Shown one piece after another: positions 1 through 9,446 of a stretch of 64,000 nt of DNA. The notes beneath the pieces are model-generated. The model had not been told where the DNA came from. It saw only the letters and a list, made by a program, of their open reading frames with translations, and did not search any database. The stretch spans positions 4,231,501 through 4,295,500 of the forward strand of contig NZ_UFSM01000001.1 of the NCBI RefSeq assembly GCF_900445235.1, in the 5' to 3' direction. The number at the start of each line of letters is the position of its first letter. The first letter of the stretch is position 1. The stretch comes from Aminobacter aminovorans (GTDB lineage: Bacteria; Pseudomonadota; Alphaproteobacteria; Rhizobiales; Rhizobiaceae). A program made the position numbers and the translations under genes.

Positions 1-406
1 GCTCGAGATGAAAGCGCAACGACAGCTGGTGCATGTGCACGAAGGTGCGGTGGGCAAGCTGGCGCACCGCATATTGGCCGACGCGGGCAAACAGCGCGTC
101 GCGCAGCTGGTTGAAGCCGAGCTGGACGATGCGCACGACGTTATAGGCGATCACCAGCATGATCGGCGCCACCAGGAAGGCCGGCAGCGGCAGCGGCGTG
201 CGCTGGTCGCCGGCGAGCGCATCCGTCGCCCATTTGAAGAAATACGGCCCGGCGACCAGCGTCAGCTTGGCGACGAACAGGAACACTGTCGCCCACACCA
301 CCCGCGCCCTGAGGTCGGGCCGGTCTTCAGGCCACATATAGGGCCACAGGTTCCTGATGGTGCTGAGGGTCGAGCCGCGCTCGGCGGATACGGTTTTGCT
401 GGCCAC
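1..406 (-). CDS. ABC transporter, ATM1/ABCB7-like permease-ATPase, N-terminal part (cut by window edge)
   Basis: Only the first ~135 residues are in the window. They begin at a GTG preceded by an AAGG ribosome-binding site 15 bases after the upstream arsR stop. The segment starts with a hydrophilic leader, then LWPYMWPEDRPDLRARV, then two hydrophobic stretches (about residues 31-50 and 70-95) and the segment LRDALFARVGQYAVRQLA. This matches the N-terminal membrane domain of ATM1-type half transporters, which in other organisms export glutathione- or sulfur-linked compounds or heavy-metal conjugates. The nucleotide-binding domain lies outside the window. The tight spacing to arsR suggests co-transcription and metal- or thiol-responsive control. 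The family assignment is fairly sure; the substrate is not known. Confidence 0.75.
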   Translation of the reverse strand, partial: MASKTVSAERGSTLSTIRNLWPYMWPEDRPDLRARVVWATVFLFVAKLTLVAGPYFFKWATDALAGDQRTPLPLPAFLVAPIMLVIAYNVVRIVQLGFNQLRDALFARVGQYAVRQLAHRTFVHMHQLSLRFHLE

Positions 407-420
407 TGTGCTTGCCTTGA

Positions 421-756
421 CTAGATGTTGTCGCCTTCGACGGCGCAAAAGGTCTCGACCAGCGCCGATACCGACGCGGAAACGGCAAGCAATGCTGTCT
501 GGTCAATCTCATAACGCGACCGCTGCCGCTCCGGCGCGTAGCGCACCAGACCGGCTTCGACGAGGATTTTCAGATGTTGCGAGACTGTCGACTGGGCGAG
601 ATCGAGATGCTCGACCACGTCCTTGCAGCAGCACGACCTGCCGCCAGCCAGGCATCTCAGGATTTCGAGCCGTGCCGGATGCGACAGCGCGGCAAGCTTC
701 TGCGTCACATCCTTGACGGAGTCACAGCAGGACGGCGTGATGGAGAATGAATTCAT
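421..756 (-). CDS. ArsR-family transcriptional repressor with cysteine-rich sensor motif
   Basis: A 111-residue winged-helix protein with the ArsR core ALSHPARLEILRCLAGG followed by the recognition helix STVSQHLKILVEAGLV. Cysteine clusters near residues 10-11 and in RSCCCKDVVEHL sit where ArsR/SmtB proteins bind arsenite or soft metals, so a metal- or thiol-sensing repressor is likely. It is the first gene of an operon with the ABC transporter behind it. The ATG lies inside a 41-bp palindrome (746-786), which strongly suggests autorepression. The inducer cannot be read from sequence. Confidence 0.85.
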   Translation of the reverse strand: MNSFSITPSCCDSVKDVTQKLAALSHPARLEILRCLAGGRSCCCKDVVEHLDLAQSTVSQHLKILVEAGLVRYAPERQRSRYEIDQTALLAVSASVSALVETFCAVEGDNI

Positions 757-786
757 CGTTTATCGACGATAGACGATGAATTCATT
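746..786. promoter_or_regulatory. 41-bp palindromic operator overlapping the arsR start codon
   Basis: Positions 746-758 and 774-786 are perfect 13-base inverted repeats. The inner part TATCGACGATA (761-771) is also palindromic, so 41 bp read as one dyad with a single mismatched pair (760/772). The arsR ATG (754-756) is inside the left arm. ATCG-rich dyads are typical ArsR-family binding sites. The position predicts that bound repressor blocks both transcription start and translation start of its own gene and the ABC exporter. Confidence 0.75.
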
Positions 787-822
787 CCAATCAACCTGGA
801 AACCGGAAGACCGTTCCCAAAC

Positions 823-2280
823 TTACAGCTTGGGCGCAGGCATCGCCTGCTCGCCCATAGCGCCCATATTGGCGGCCTCGCCCTCTTTCGACGTCTCCGG
901 AACACGGAACACCTGGCCCGGCCAGATGCGGTCCGGATCCTGGATCTGGTCCTGGTTGGCGAGATAGATGTTGGAGTAGCGCACGCCGTGGCCATAGACG
1001 CGGCGCGAGATCCGCCACAAGGAATCGCCGCGACGGATGATGACGGCGCCATTGACGGCTTCGAGCTTGGGCGCCGTGGTCTCTGGCGCAACAGGTGCGG
1101 CGGCGACCTCGGCCGGCTTGTCGGTCGCAGCCGTGGGGGCCGGTGTGGTCGCCTGGGCCGGTGCCGTCGCTTCGGCAGCCGGGTCGGCGGGCTTGGCCGG
1201 CACTTCGCCCGCCATCGCCGTCTTGGCTTCGGCGGCGGGTGCGGCAGCGGTTGCGTCGGCGGCCGGCGCTGCGGGGGCCGTCGGCTGCGGTGCGACCGCT
1301 GCCACCGCTTCGCCCGGTTCGCGCTGGAACGGCACGGCGGCGCGGGCCACGACCTTGGCGCCGTTCGGCTCAAGCGCGTCGACGCGGATGATGTAGTCGC
1401 CGACGGGCAGTTCGCGCTCGGCCTCGATCAGGAAGCGGCCCTCGGGCGAAGTCTGCGTCTCGCCGATCAGGATCTCGTTGGCATAGGCGCGCACCTTGCG
1501 CCCGGCGTCGGCGGAGCCGGCGATGAAGATCTTCTTGCCTTCGATCTCGACGGCCTCGACGGCCACCTTGATTTCAGCTGCCGTTGCCGCCGACTTCGCC
1601 GGTGCGGGCTCAGCCGCAGCAGGCGCTGCGGGCGCCGCCGCGGGCGCGCTTGCCTGCTGTTCAGCAGTGGCGGCCGCCGATGGCGCGTCAGCCGGCTTGG
1701 GCACGGTGATCAGTTGCGACGGCTTGCCCGGTTCCTCGACCAGGGCCAGCACCTGGCCGCCCGGATCGGAGGGCACCGAAACCACCGCCGTCTCGGTCGA
1801 GGTGGCGACGACATTGTCGGGCGCGGTTGCGCGCAGCACGATCTGGTAGTCGCCGGGCTTCAGCGGATCGTTGAGCACGACGGCGAAATCGCCGTCGGCG
1901 CCGGCGACGGCAGCACCGATGACCTTCGATCCGGTCACGATCTCGACCTTGGAATTGCCGGCGGCCTTGCCGGCGATCACCACGGAGCCGTTGTTTTCGA
2001 CGCGCACCACGTCGAAGGACGGGGCGATCACGGCAGCGGCTGCGGCAGGCGCTGCGGGTGCCGGCGCGACCGCTGCAGGCGTCTCTGCGCCGGCTGCCGG
2101 CTTGGCCGGATCGGCTGGCTTGTCGCTCGTCGGCGTCGTTGTCGCGGGTGCCGGCAGTGACGCGATCGCGGCGGGCGGCGCCAAATAGGGATCGAGTGCC
2201 CCGGACACATACGCAACAGTCGCAGCGGCGGCTGAGCCACCTGCTGCGAGTAGGAATATCTTCAACGGATTGATCGCCAT
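823..2280 (-). CDS. LysM-domain envelope protein with long Ala/Pro-rich linker
   Basis: A 485-residue protein. Residues 1-30 form a signal-anchor (KIFLLAAGGSAAAATVAYVSG). Two Ig-like modules follow, around residues 85-170 and 235-320, in a long linker of alternating Ala, Pro, Glu and Thr. A C-terminal LysM domain occupies about residues 410-465 (RRGDSLWRISRRVYG ... NIYLANQDQIQDPDRIWPGQ). LysM binds peptidoglycan N-acetylglucosamine, so the protein probably spans the periplasm from inner membrane to cell wall. This layout is common in Rhizobiales. No catalytic domain is visible, so the role is likely structural or scaffold. It is transcribed alone, downstream of and convergent with nothing obvious. 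Confidence 0.85.
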   Translation of the reverse strand: MAINPLKIFLLAAGGSAAAATVAYVSGALDPYLAPPAAIASLPAPATTTPTSDKPADPAKPAAGAETPAAVAPAPAAPAAAAAVIAPSFDVVRVENNGSVVIAGKAAGNSKVEIVTGSKVIGAAVAGADGDFAVVLNDPLKPGDYQIVLRATAPDNVVATSTETAVVSVPSDPGGQVLALVEEPGKPSQLITVPKPADAPSAAATAEQQASAPAAAPAAPAAAEPAPAKSAATAAEIKVAVEAVEIEGKKIFIAGSADAGRKVRAYANEILIGETQTSPEGRFLIEAERELPVGDYIIRVDALEPNGAKVVARAAVPFQREPGEAVAAVAPQPTAPAAPAADATAAAPAAEAKTAMAGEVPAKPADPAAEATAPAQATTPAPTAATDKPAEVAAAPVAPETTAPKLEAVNGAVIIRRGDSLWRISRRVYGHGVRYSNIYLANQDQIQDPDRIWPGQVFRVPETSKEGEAANMGAMGEQAMPAPKL

Positions 2281-2390
2281 ATTTCTCTGCCCCTAGCCGC
2301 CCGCCGGGTCTACCTTGTTTTGCCGGCAGCGACAAGAAAAAGCCCCGTTCGGGCTTGACCCTGCCTGTGGAGGCAATACCCAATCAGCCG

Positions 2391-3002
2391 ATGAACAAGA
2401 TTCGATCCATCTGCGTCTATTGCGGCTCCTCGCCGGGCCGCGACGAGGTCTACATCAAGGCCGGGCACCTGCTCGGCCATTCGATCGCCAAGGCCGGCGT
2501 CAGGCTCGTCTATGGCGGCGGCACCAAGGGCATCATGGGCGCGGTCGCCGATGGCGCGCGGCGCGCCGGCGGCAAGGTCACCGGCATCATCCCGCGCTTC
2601 CTGATGAACAAGGAAGCGACGGAAAGCGCGCTGACGCGGCTCGACGAACTCATCGTCACCGACAACATGCACGAGCGCAAACATCTTATGTTCGAGAAAT
2701 CGGACGCATTCGTGGCACTGCCCGGCGGCATCGGCACGGTCGAGGAGATCGTCGAGATCATGACCTGGGCCCAGCTCGGCCATCACCGCAAGCCGATCGT
2801 CTTCGCCAACGTCAAGGGCTTCTGGGATCCGATGCTGTCGCTCATCGATCACATGAAGACCGAGGGCTTCGTCCACACCTCCCATCTCGTCCAGCCGCTG
2901 GTGGTCGACGAGCCGGAAGCGGTGGTCTCGGCGATCATGGTCGCCGCCGGCTCCGACTCGACGCCGACCGAAGGCGTGCAGTCGCTCATCGACAAGATGT
3001 AA
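2391..3002 (+). CDS. TIGR00730 / LOG-like Rossmann protein (cytokinin riboside 5'-monophosphate phosphoribohydrolase family)
   Basis: A 203-residue protein starting MNKIRSICVYCGSSPGRDE, with the family signature PGGIGTVEE near residue 112 (PGGxGTxxE) and YGGGTKGIMG near residue 42. Proteins once called lysine decarboxylases with these motifs cleave nucleoside 5'-monophosphates such as cytokinin nucleotides to base plus ribose 5-phosphate. Whether this one acts on cytokinins or on damaged nucleotides cannot be told from sequence. The ATG at 2391 is chosen because it matches the family start; a longer reading from a TTG at 2355 adds an atypical leader. A GGAGG lies ~18 bases upstream, rather far away. 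Confidence 0.85.
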   Translation: MNKIRSICVYCGSSPGRDEVYIKAGHLLGHSIAKAGVRLVYGGGTKGIMGAVADGARRAGGKVTGIIPRFLMNKEATESALTRLDELIVTDNMHERKHLMFEKSDAFVALPGGIGTVEEIVEIMTWAQLGHHRKPIVFANVKGFWDPMLSLIDHMKTEGFVHTSHLVQPLVVDEPEAVVSAIMVAAGSDSTPTEGVQSLIDKM

Positions 3003-3007
3003 AGCCA

Positions 3008-3026
3008 CCGGTTCAGCGCGAACCGG
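3008..3026. terminator. short hairpin just after the LOG-like gene
   Basis: CCGGTTC (3008-3014) and GAACCGG (3020-3026) form a perfect 7-bp stem with a 5-base loop, five bases after the stop codon. There is no T-run, so intrinsic termination is uncertain; it may stabilise the 3' end instead. Confidence 0.35.
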
Positions 3027-3063
3027 AAGCAACGCTCGGTCAGTTTCAAGTCAGGCCGAGCCG

Positions 3064-3142
3064 AAAATGGTTGTTACCGACAACCGGAACGGAGCGTACC
3101 TTCGAGCACGTGAGTACCGGAAGCACAGGTAACAGCCATTTG
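3064..3142. repeat. palindromic intergenic element, family 1 copy a
   Basis: The ends are 14-base inverted repeats with one mismatch (3065-3078 against 3128-3141). The interior carries AACCGGAACGGAGCG, then GTGAGTACCGGAAGC. The same internal words in the same order and a similar terminal inverted repeat occur at 62987-63088. It lies between the LOG-like gene and rarD, which converge on it, so it may also act as a two-way transcript end. Confidence 0.6.
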
Positions 3143-3162
3143 CAGGCCGGCCTTACCTGAAA

Positions 3163-4071
3163 CTAGCCGTTCTTGGCGCGCTCGGAAAACATCGACCAAG
3201 TATAGATCGCCAAAGCTGCCCAGATCAGGGCGAAGGCGACGGCGCGTTCGCTCGAGAACGGCTCCTTGAAGATGAAGATGGCGATGACGAAGATCATCGT
3301 CGGCGCGATGTACTGCATGATTCCGATCGTCGACATGCGCAGCAGCTTGGCGCCATTGGCAAACAGGATCAGCGGCACGGCGGTGACGATGCCGCAGCCG
3401 AGCATCAGCCAGACGTCGGTCATCCCGGTGGTGCCGAAATGACCGGCGCCAGTGCCCTGCAGATAGGCGATGTAGACCAGCGCCGGGATGCCGAGGATCA
3501 GCACTTCGAGGAAGAAGCCCTGCGCCGGGCCGATCGGCAGCGTCTTCTTGAACAGCGCGTAAAAACCCCAGGACAGCGCCAGCACGATCGAAACCCAGGG
3601 CAAACCGCCGCTTTCCCAGGTCAGCAGCGCGACCGCGATAACCGCAAGCCCGATCGCCACCGTCTGCGCCCGCGTCAGCTTTTCGCCAAGCACGACAGCG
3701 CCGAGGAACACCGAAAACAGCGGGTTGATGTAATAGCCGAGCGCCGTTTCGAGCGCCCGGTCATTGCCGATCGCCCAGACATAGACGCCCCAGTTGATGG
3801 TGATCAGCGTCGCCGTCAGCGTGCCCATGGCCAGCGTGCGCGGGGTGCGCAAGGCGGTCTTGATGTCGGAGGTGCGGCCGAGCCACCACAACAGCAACGC
3901 TGCGATCGGGATCGACCAGGTGATGCGATGGGCGATCACCTCAGCTGCCGGAATATGCGCCACCGCCTTCATGTAGAAGGGCAGGAAGCCCCACATCAGA
4001 TAGGCCGACAGGGCAAACAGAAAGCCGCGGGTGGCTTCGTCGCGGGAAATCGCAGGCGTGTTGGTGCTCAT
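3163..4071 (-). CDS. rarD: RarD-type EamA/DMT permease
   Basis: A 302-residue protein with about ten transmembrane helices. The signature segments include LMWGFLPFYMK near the N-terminus, INWGVYVWAIGNDRALETALGY and YINPLFSVFLGAVVLGE. These match RarD, a drug/metabolite-transporter superfamily member historically linked with chloramphenicol sensitivity; the physiological substrate is unknown. The ATG at 4071 is preferred over a GTG at 4080. Transcribed alone and convergent with the LOG-like gene. Confidence 0.85.
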   Translation of the reverse strand: MSTNTPAISRDEATRGFLFALSAYLMWGFLPFYMKAVAHIPAAEVIAHRITWSIPIAALLLWWLGRTSDIKTALRTPRTLAMGTLTATLITINWGVYVWAIGNDRALETALGYYINPLFSVFLGAVVLGEKLTRAQTVAIGLAVIAVALLTWESGGLPWVSIVLALSWGFYALFKKTLPIGPAQGFFLEVLILGIPALVYIAYLQGTGAGHFGTTGMTDVWLMLGCGIVTAVPLILFANGAKLLRMSTIGIMQYIAPTMIFVIAIFIFKEPFSSERAVAFALIWAALAIYTWSMFSERAKNG

Positions 4072-4198
4072 GGCGGGCACCTATGCGCCCGCCCGCCAGC
4101 GCATGCCATTTCAAAATTGTGATGGTCCACCCGCTTTTCGTTGATGGATCAATCGACAGGGCCAGCCGCTGCGGCTGGCCCATCACGGCTGGCCGAGC

Positions 4199-5812
4199 CT
4201 ATTCCGCCGCCACCAGCCCGGCCATCTCGCGGTTCTTCATCAGCTTGTAGATGATCGAATCCATCAGCGCCTGGAACGAGGCGTCGATGATGTTGGTCGA
4301 CACGCCGACGGTCCACCAGCGGGCGCCGGTCGAGTCGTGCGATTCTATCAGGACGCGCGTGATCGCCTCGGTGCCGCCATTGAGGATACGCACCTTGTAG
4401 TCGACGAGCTCGAGGTCGCCGATCTCGTCCTGGAACTTGCCGAGATCCTTGCGCAAAGCGATGTCGAGCGCATTTATCGGGCCGTCGCCTTCGGCCACCG
4501 ACATCTTTTCCTCGCCGTCGACCATGACCTTCACCACGGCTTCCGACACGGTCTTGAGATTGCCATTAGCGTCGAAACGGCGCTCGACGAGGCAGCGGAA
4601 CGAGGTCACCCGGAAAAAATCCGGAACGCTGTGCAGCATGCCGCGCGCCAGAAGCTCGAAGCTGGCATCCGCACCTTCATAGGCATAACCCTCGGCCTCG
4701 CGCTCCTTGACCACCGCGATCAGCGCATCGAGCCGGCGGTCGTCCTTGGGCACGTCGATGCCGCGCCGCCTGAGCTCGGCGATGAAGTTCGCCTTGCCGC
4801 CCTGGTCCGACACCATGACCTTGCGGCGATTGCCCACCGTCTCCGGCGGCACATGCTCGTAGGTCTTCGGCTCCTTGACGATCGCCGAGGCGTGGATTCC
4901 TGCCTTGGTGGCAAAGGCCGATGCGCCGACATAAGGCGCCTGCGCCTCGGGTGCGCGGTTGAGCAATTCGTCGAACGCCCGCGACAGCCTGGAAAGGCCC
5001 GCAAGCGCCTCGGCCGAGACGCCGGTTTCGAAACGTTCGGCGAAATGCGGCTTCAGCGCGAGCGTCGGGACGATGGTGATCAGATTGGCGTTGCCGCAGC
5101 GCTCGCCGATGCCGTTGATCGTGCCCTGCACCTGGCGCACGCCGGCTTCGATCGCAGCCAGCGAGTTGGCCACCGCCTGGCCGGTATCGTCATGGGCATG
5201 GATGCCGAGATTGGCGCCCGGAATGCCCGAGGCGATCACCCTGGCAACGATTTCGCGCACCTCCGACGGCTGGGTGCCGCCATTGGTGTCGCACAGCACC
5301 ACCCAGCGCGCGCCGGCGTCATAGGCCGTCCGCGCGCAGGCCAGCGCGTAGTCGGGATTGGCCTTGAAACCGTCGAAGAAGTGCTCGCAGTCGACCAGGG
5401 GCTCGCGGCCGGCCTCACGCGCCGCCTCGACCGAAGCGCGGATCGACTCCAGATTCTCCTCATTGGTGACGCCGAGCGCCACCCGGACATGGTAGTCCCA
5501 GCTCTTGGCGACGTAGCAGATGCCGTCGGCCTTGGCCTGCAGCAGGGTTGCCAGGCCCGGATCGTTGGAGGCAGAGACGCCTGCCCGCTTGGTCATGCCG
5601 AAGGCGACGAACTTCGCCCGCCTCGTCCGCTTTTCCTGAAAGAAGGCGGTGTCGGTCGGATTGGCGCCGGGATAACCGCCCTCGACATAATCGAGACCGA
5701 ACTCGTCGAGCATGCCGGCGATCGCGATCTTGTCCTCGACGGAAAAGTCGATGCCCGGCGTCTGCTGGCCGTCGCGCAATGTCGTGTCGAAGAGATAGAT
5801 GCGTTCTTTCAT
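4199..5812 (-). CDS. cimA: (R)-citramalate synthase
   Basis: A 537-residue enzyme of the LeuA/CimA family. The N-terminal TIM barrel has FDTTLRDGQQTPG (residues 8-20; substrate Arg/Asp) and the metal site HAHDDTG near residue 220, followed by GTINGIGERCGNANL. The C-terminal LeuA-type regulatory domain begins near residue 410. CimA condenses pyruvate with acetyl-CoA to citramalate, giving a threonine-independent route to 2-oxobutyrate and isoleucine. It is distinguished from 2-isopropylmalate synthase by DYVEGGYPGANPTD and by the overall length. The C-terminal domain suggests isoleucine feedback control. Confidence 0.9.
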   Translation of the reverse strand: MKERIYLFDTTLRDGQQTPGIDFSVEDKIAIAGMLDEFGLDYVEGGYPGANPTDTAFFQEKRTRRAKFVAFGMTKRAGVSASNDPGLATLLQAKADGICYVAKSWDYHVRVALGVTNEENLESIRASVEAAREAGREPLVDCEHFFDGFKANPDYALACARTAYDAGARWVVLCDTNGGTQPSEVREIVARVIASGIPGANLGIHAHDDTGQAVANSLAAIEAGVRQVQGTINGIGERCGNANLITIVPTLALKPHFAERFETGVSAEALAGLSRLSRAFDELLNRAPEAQAPYVGASAFATKAGIHASAIVKEPKTYEHVPPETVGNRRKVMVSDQGGKANFIAELRRRGIDVPKDDRRLDALIAVVKEREAEGYAYEGADASFELLARGMLHSVPDFFRVTSFRCLVERRFDANGNLKTVSEAVVKVMVDGEEKMSVAEGDGPINALDIALRKDLGKFQDEIGDLELVDYKVRILNGGTEAITRVLIESHDSTGARWWTVGVSTNIIDASFQALMDSIIYKLMKNREMAGLVAAE

Positions 5813-5880
5813 GGCAACACCTTGTGGGCTAGCGCGCTATGGCACCCCCGTCTGTCCTTGGGGGCCAGCGCCCTTTGGCG

Positions 5881-6035
5881 CCCCCCTCTGTCCTGCCGGA
5901 CATCTCCCCCACGAGGGGGGAGATCGGCAGTATTGACGCCTCGCTCCGTCCTGCAACGCCGGCGATTGGCGAAAGCCGGCATGCCAGCTGATCTCCCCCC
6001 CTGTGGGGGAGATGTCCGGCAGGACAGAGGGGGGC
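5881..6035. repeat. long inverted-repeat intergenic element, family 2 copy a
   Basis: The left arm (about 5881-5924) and right arm (about 5990-6035) are near-perfect inverted copies built from CCCCCCTCTGTCCTGCCGG and the nested word CATCTCCCCC...GGGGGAGAT, so each arm can also fold on itself. The interior holds a smaller GCCGGC/GCCGGC dyad. Related elements occur at 9235-9414 (copy b) and 59803-59852 (half copy). It fills the gap between pip and cimA, both on the minus strand. Confidence 0.7.
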
Positions 6036-6053
6036 AACGTAGGGCGGAAGCGT

Positions 6054-7485
<1,432 letters not shown>

Positions 7486-7489
<4 letters not shown>

Positions 7490-7959
7490 GACCTTTTCTC
7501 CGCTGGCCATTGTTCAGTGTCGTGGTCGGGGTGCTGGTGGTTCGAAGGGGCAACCGCGGCGTACCAGGCAGTTTCATCGTCCGACAATTCGACCGTGTCG
7601 AGCTCGCCGAACCATGGCATCTTCTCACCCGACCCGCACTGGAATGTCGGCTTCACCGCTTCCGGATCGTCGAGCGCGCCGAGCACGACATTGATGGTGT
7701 CGCGGGCGATCACGTCGAACAGAAGCGGCGTGCCGCAGTCGCGGCAGAAGCCGCGACGTACGATGTCGGACGAGCGGAACCAGCCGATCTCGCCGCGGGT
7801 GACCGAAAACTTGGCCTTGGGCGTGCGCGCCAGCGGCTGGAAGTAGTTGCCCGATGCCTTCTGGCACATGCGGCAATGGCAGATATGGGCATTCTCCAGC
7901 GCCTGGTCGATGCGGTAGCGCACCGCACCGCACTGGCAACCGCCTGTCGTGACAGTCAT
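7486..7959 (-). CDS. GFA-family zinc protein 2
   Basis: A 157-residue tandem paralogue with GGCQCGAVRY, CHCRMCQKASGNYF and GFCRDCGTP, so all expected cysteine ligands are kept. It begins MTVTTGG and overlaps its neighbours on both sides by four bases (ATGA), pointing to translational coupling. The C-terminal QHPDHDTEQWP echoes gfa3 (QHPDHDTETWP), which suggests these two are the most recent duplicates. The substrate is unknown. Confidence 0.85.
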
Positions 7960-8447
7960 TTGCGCTCCTCCGGCGGCCAGGTCTCGGTGTCGTGGTCGGG
8001 GTGCTGGAACGAGACGATGTCGTCGACGAAGTCGGCCGCCTCGGGGTCGTCCTCGGTCGAATAGCCCTTGAGCTCGTGGACATGGTCGACATAGGGCAGC
8101 TTGCCCTCGAGGCCCCATTGCACCGTCGGCGCGATTTCCGCCGGTTCGTCGAAGGCGGCGATCGCCAGCGCCGCGCCGTCTGGCGCCTCGAAGCTCAGCG
8201 GCGTGCCGCAGTCGCCGCAGAAGCCGCGCAAGCCGAAATTCGACGAGCGGAACTTCTTCGGCTCGCCGCGCGTCCAGGTCAGTTTCGCCTGCCGCACCGA
8301 GACCAGCGGGGCATAGAAATTGCCGAATGCCTTCTGGCACATGCGGCAATGGCACACCGACGCATCGCCGAGCGCGCCCTCGACATGAAAGCGCACCGCA
8401 CCGCACTGGCAGCCGCCGCTGTAGACCGGCTTGTTGTCCAGGCTCAT
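7956..8447 (-). CDS. GFA-family zinc protein 3
   Basis: A 163-residue paralogue, first of the three to be translated. Zinc motifs GGCQCGAVRF, CHCRMCQKAFGNFY and GFCGDCGTP are intact. It lies 12 bases after the VOC gene and overlaps gfa2 by ATGA. Keeping three complete, diverged copies argues for different thiol-adduct substrates rather than simple redundancy; that is inference. Confidence 0.85.
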   Translation of the reverse strand: MSLDNKPVYSGGCQCGAVRFHVEGALGDASVCHCRMCQKAFGNFYAPLVSVRQAKLTWTRGEPKKFRSSNFGLRGFCGDCGTPLSFEAPDGAALAIAAFDEPAEIAPTVQWGLEGKLPYVDHVHELKGYSTEDDPEAADFVDDIVSFQHPDHDTETWPPEERK

Positions 8448-8459
8448 GGCAGCGTTTCC

Positions 8460-8840
8460 TTATGCCGGCACATGGCACACCGCCTCGATGTTGTTGCCAT
8501 CCGGATCGAAGACGAAGGCGGCATAATAGTCGGGGTGATAATGCGGCCGTGGCCCCGGCCCGCCATTGTCCTTGCCACCGGCGGCGATCGCTGCGGCGTA
8601 AAACGCGTCGACCTCGGCGCGGCTGCGCGCGGTGAACGCATAATGCCGCCCCGGCCCGGCTTCCGCCTCGTGCAGCCAGAACACCGGCCGCTCGCGGCCA
8701 TAGCCGCCAACCTTGACCCCGCCGGTATGTTCGCCCGGCACCATCATCAGAAGCGACGCACCCAGCGGCGCGAACGCCTTGTCGTAGAACGCCTGCGCCT
8801 TGTCGAAATCGGTGACCGAAATTCCAGTATGGTCGATCAT
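8460..8840 (-). CDS. VOC-superfamily (glyoxalase/bleomycin-resistance fold) protein
   Basis: A 126-residue single VOC module starting MIDHTGISVTDFDKAQAFYDKA and ending YYAAFVFDPDGNNIEAVCH, with metal-ligand candidates His4 and the late Glu. VOC enzymes handle methylglyoxal-glutathione adducts, fosfomycin and many other small electrophiles or ring substrates. Being in one operon with three GFA proteins fits a glutathione-adduct or aldehyde detoxification theme. Its ATG overlaps the DUF559 stop (8837-8840). Confidence 0.85.
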   Translation of the reverse strand: MIDHTGISVTDFDKAQAFYDKAFAPLGASLLMMVPGEHTGGVKVGGYGRERPVFWLHEAEAGPGRHYAFTARSRAEVDAFYAAAIAAGGKDNGGPGPRPHYHPDYYAAFVFDPDGNNIEAVCHVPA

Positions 8841-9226
8841 TGCACGAACTCCTCCTTCATGCGGACGGCCGTCCCGGCCGAGATCACGATGTTCTGGCAG
8901 ACGTTATCCATATCGCGAACGACGTCGTCGTTCCAGAAGCGGAGAATGGTCCAGCCGAGACCTTCCAGCTTGGCGGTGCGAACTGCATCCGCTTCCGCAA
9001 TCTCGGCCGAGCCGTGTTGCGAACCATCGACCTCGACAATCAACTTATGTGTTGGGCAGGCAAAATCGACGATGTAGCCGGCGATTGGCAATTGCCTCCG
9101 AAAACCCAGTCCCATCAGTCGATGCGCCCTAAGCTCATTCCAGAGCTTAAGCTCGGCATCCGTCATCTGTTTGCGCATCTTGCGCGCGTTCCGGCGATTG
9201 GCCGGGGGAACCGGGTAATGGGTCAC
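8837..9226 (-). CDS. DUF559 endonuclease-like protein (Vsr/PD-(D/E)XK-like fold)
   Basis: A 129-residue protein with N-terminal RKMRKQMTDAELKLWNELRAH and the nuclease-like core YIVDFACPTHKLIVEVDGSQH, where the Asp and the Glu-x-Asp resemble the metal site of Vsr-type nucleases. This is typical of the widespread, uncharacterised DUF559 family. It is the first gene of the overlapping operon. A direct link to the detoxification genes behind it is not evident. Confidence 0.85.
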   Translation of the reverse strand: MTHYPVPPANRRNARKMRKQMTDAELKLWNELRAHRLMGLGFRRQLPIAGYIVDFACPTHKLIVEVDGSQHGSAEIAEADAVRTAKLEGLGWTILRFWNDDVVRDMDNVCQNIVISAGTAVRMKEEFVQ

Positions 9227-9234
9227 CGCCGACC

Positions 9235-9414
9235 ACCCCCCTCTGCCCTGCCGGGCATCTCCCCCTCAAGGGGGGAGATCAGGCCGTCAGCGACCTGTCG
9301 CCCAACCACAGACGCCGCTGCAACACGCTCCAAAACCTGGCAGGACAATGAGACACGTCCAAGCTGCTGATCTCCCCCCTTGAGGGGGAGATGCCCGGCA
9401 GGGCAGAGGGGGGC
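9235..9414. repeat. long inverted-repeat intergenic element, family 2 copy b
   Basis: The arms at about 9235-9279 and 9369-9414 are near-perfect inverted copies with the words CCCCCCTCTGCCCTGCCGGG and CATCTCCCCCTCAAGGGG, homologous to the element at 5881-6035. The ~90-bp interior is unlike that of copy a. It lies just upstream of the DUF559-pip operon and downstream of cysS, so it could end cysS transcripts. Confidence 0.7.
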
Positions 9415-9446
9415 ATGCGGCCCCACCCTATCCTGCCCCGCCATCA

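Noticed and set aside
988..1400. Repeated GCC/GCG tracts as a satellite repeat
   Set aside because: They are codons for the Ala/Pro-rich linker of the LysM protein, not a separate repeat.
988..2160. Long plus-strand open frame opposite the LysM gene
   Set aside because: Its Gly/Arg/His-rich product is the shadow of Ala/Pro-rich codons on the minus strand; no ribosome-binding site or family match.
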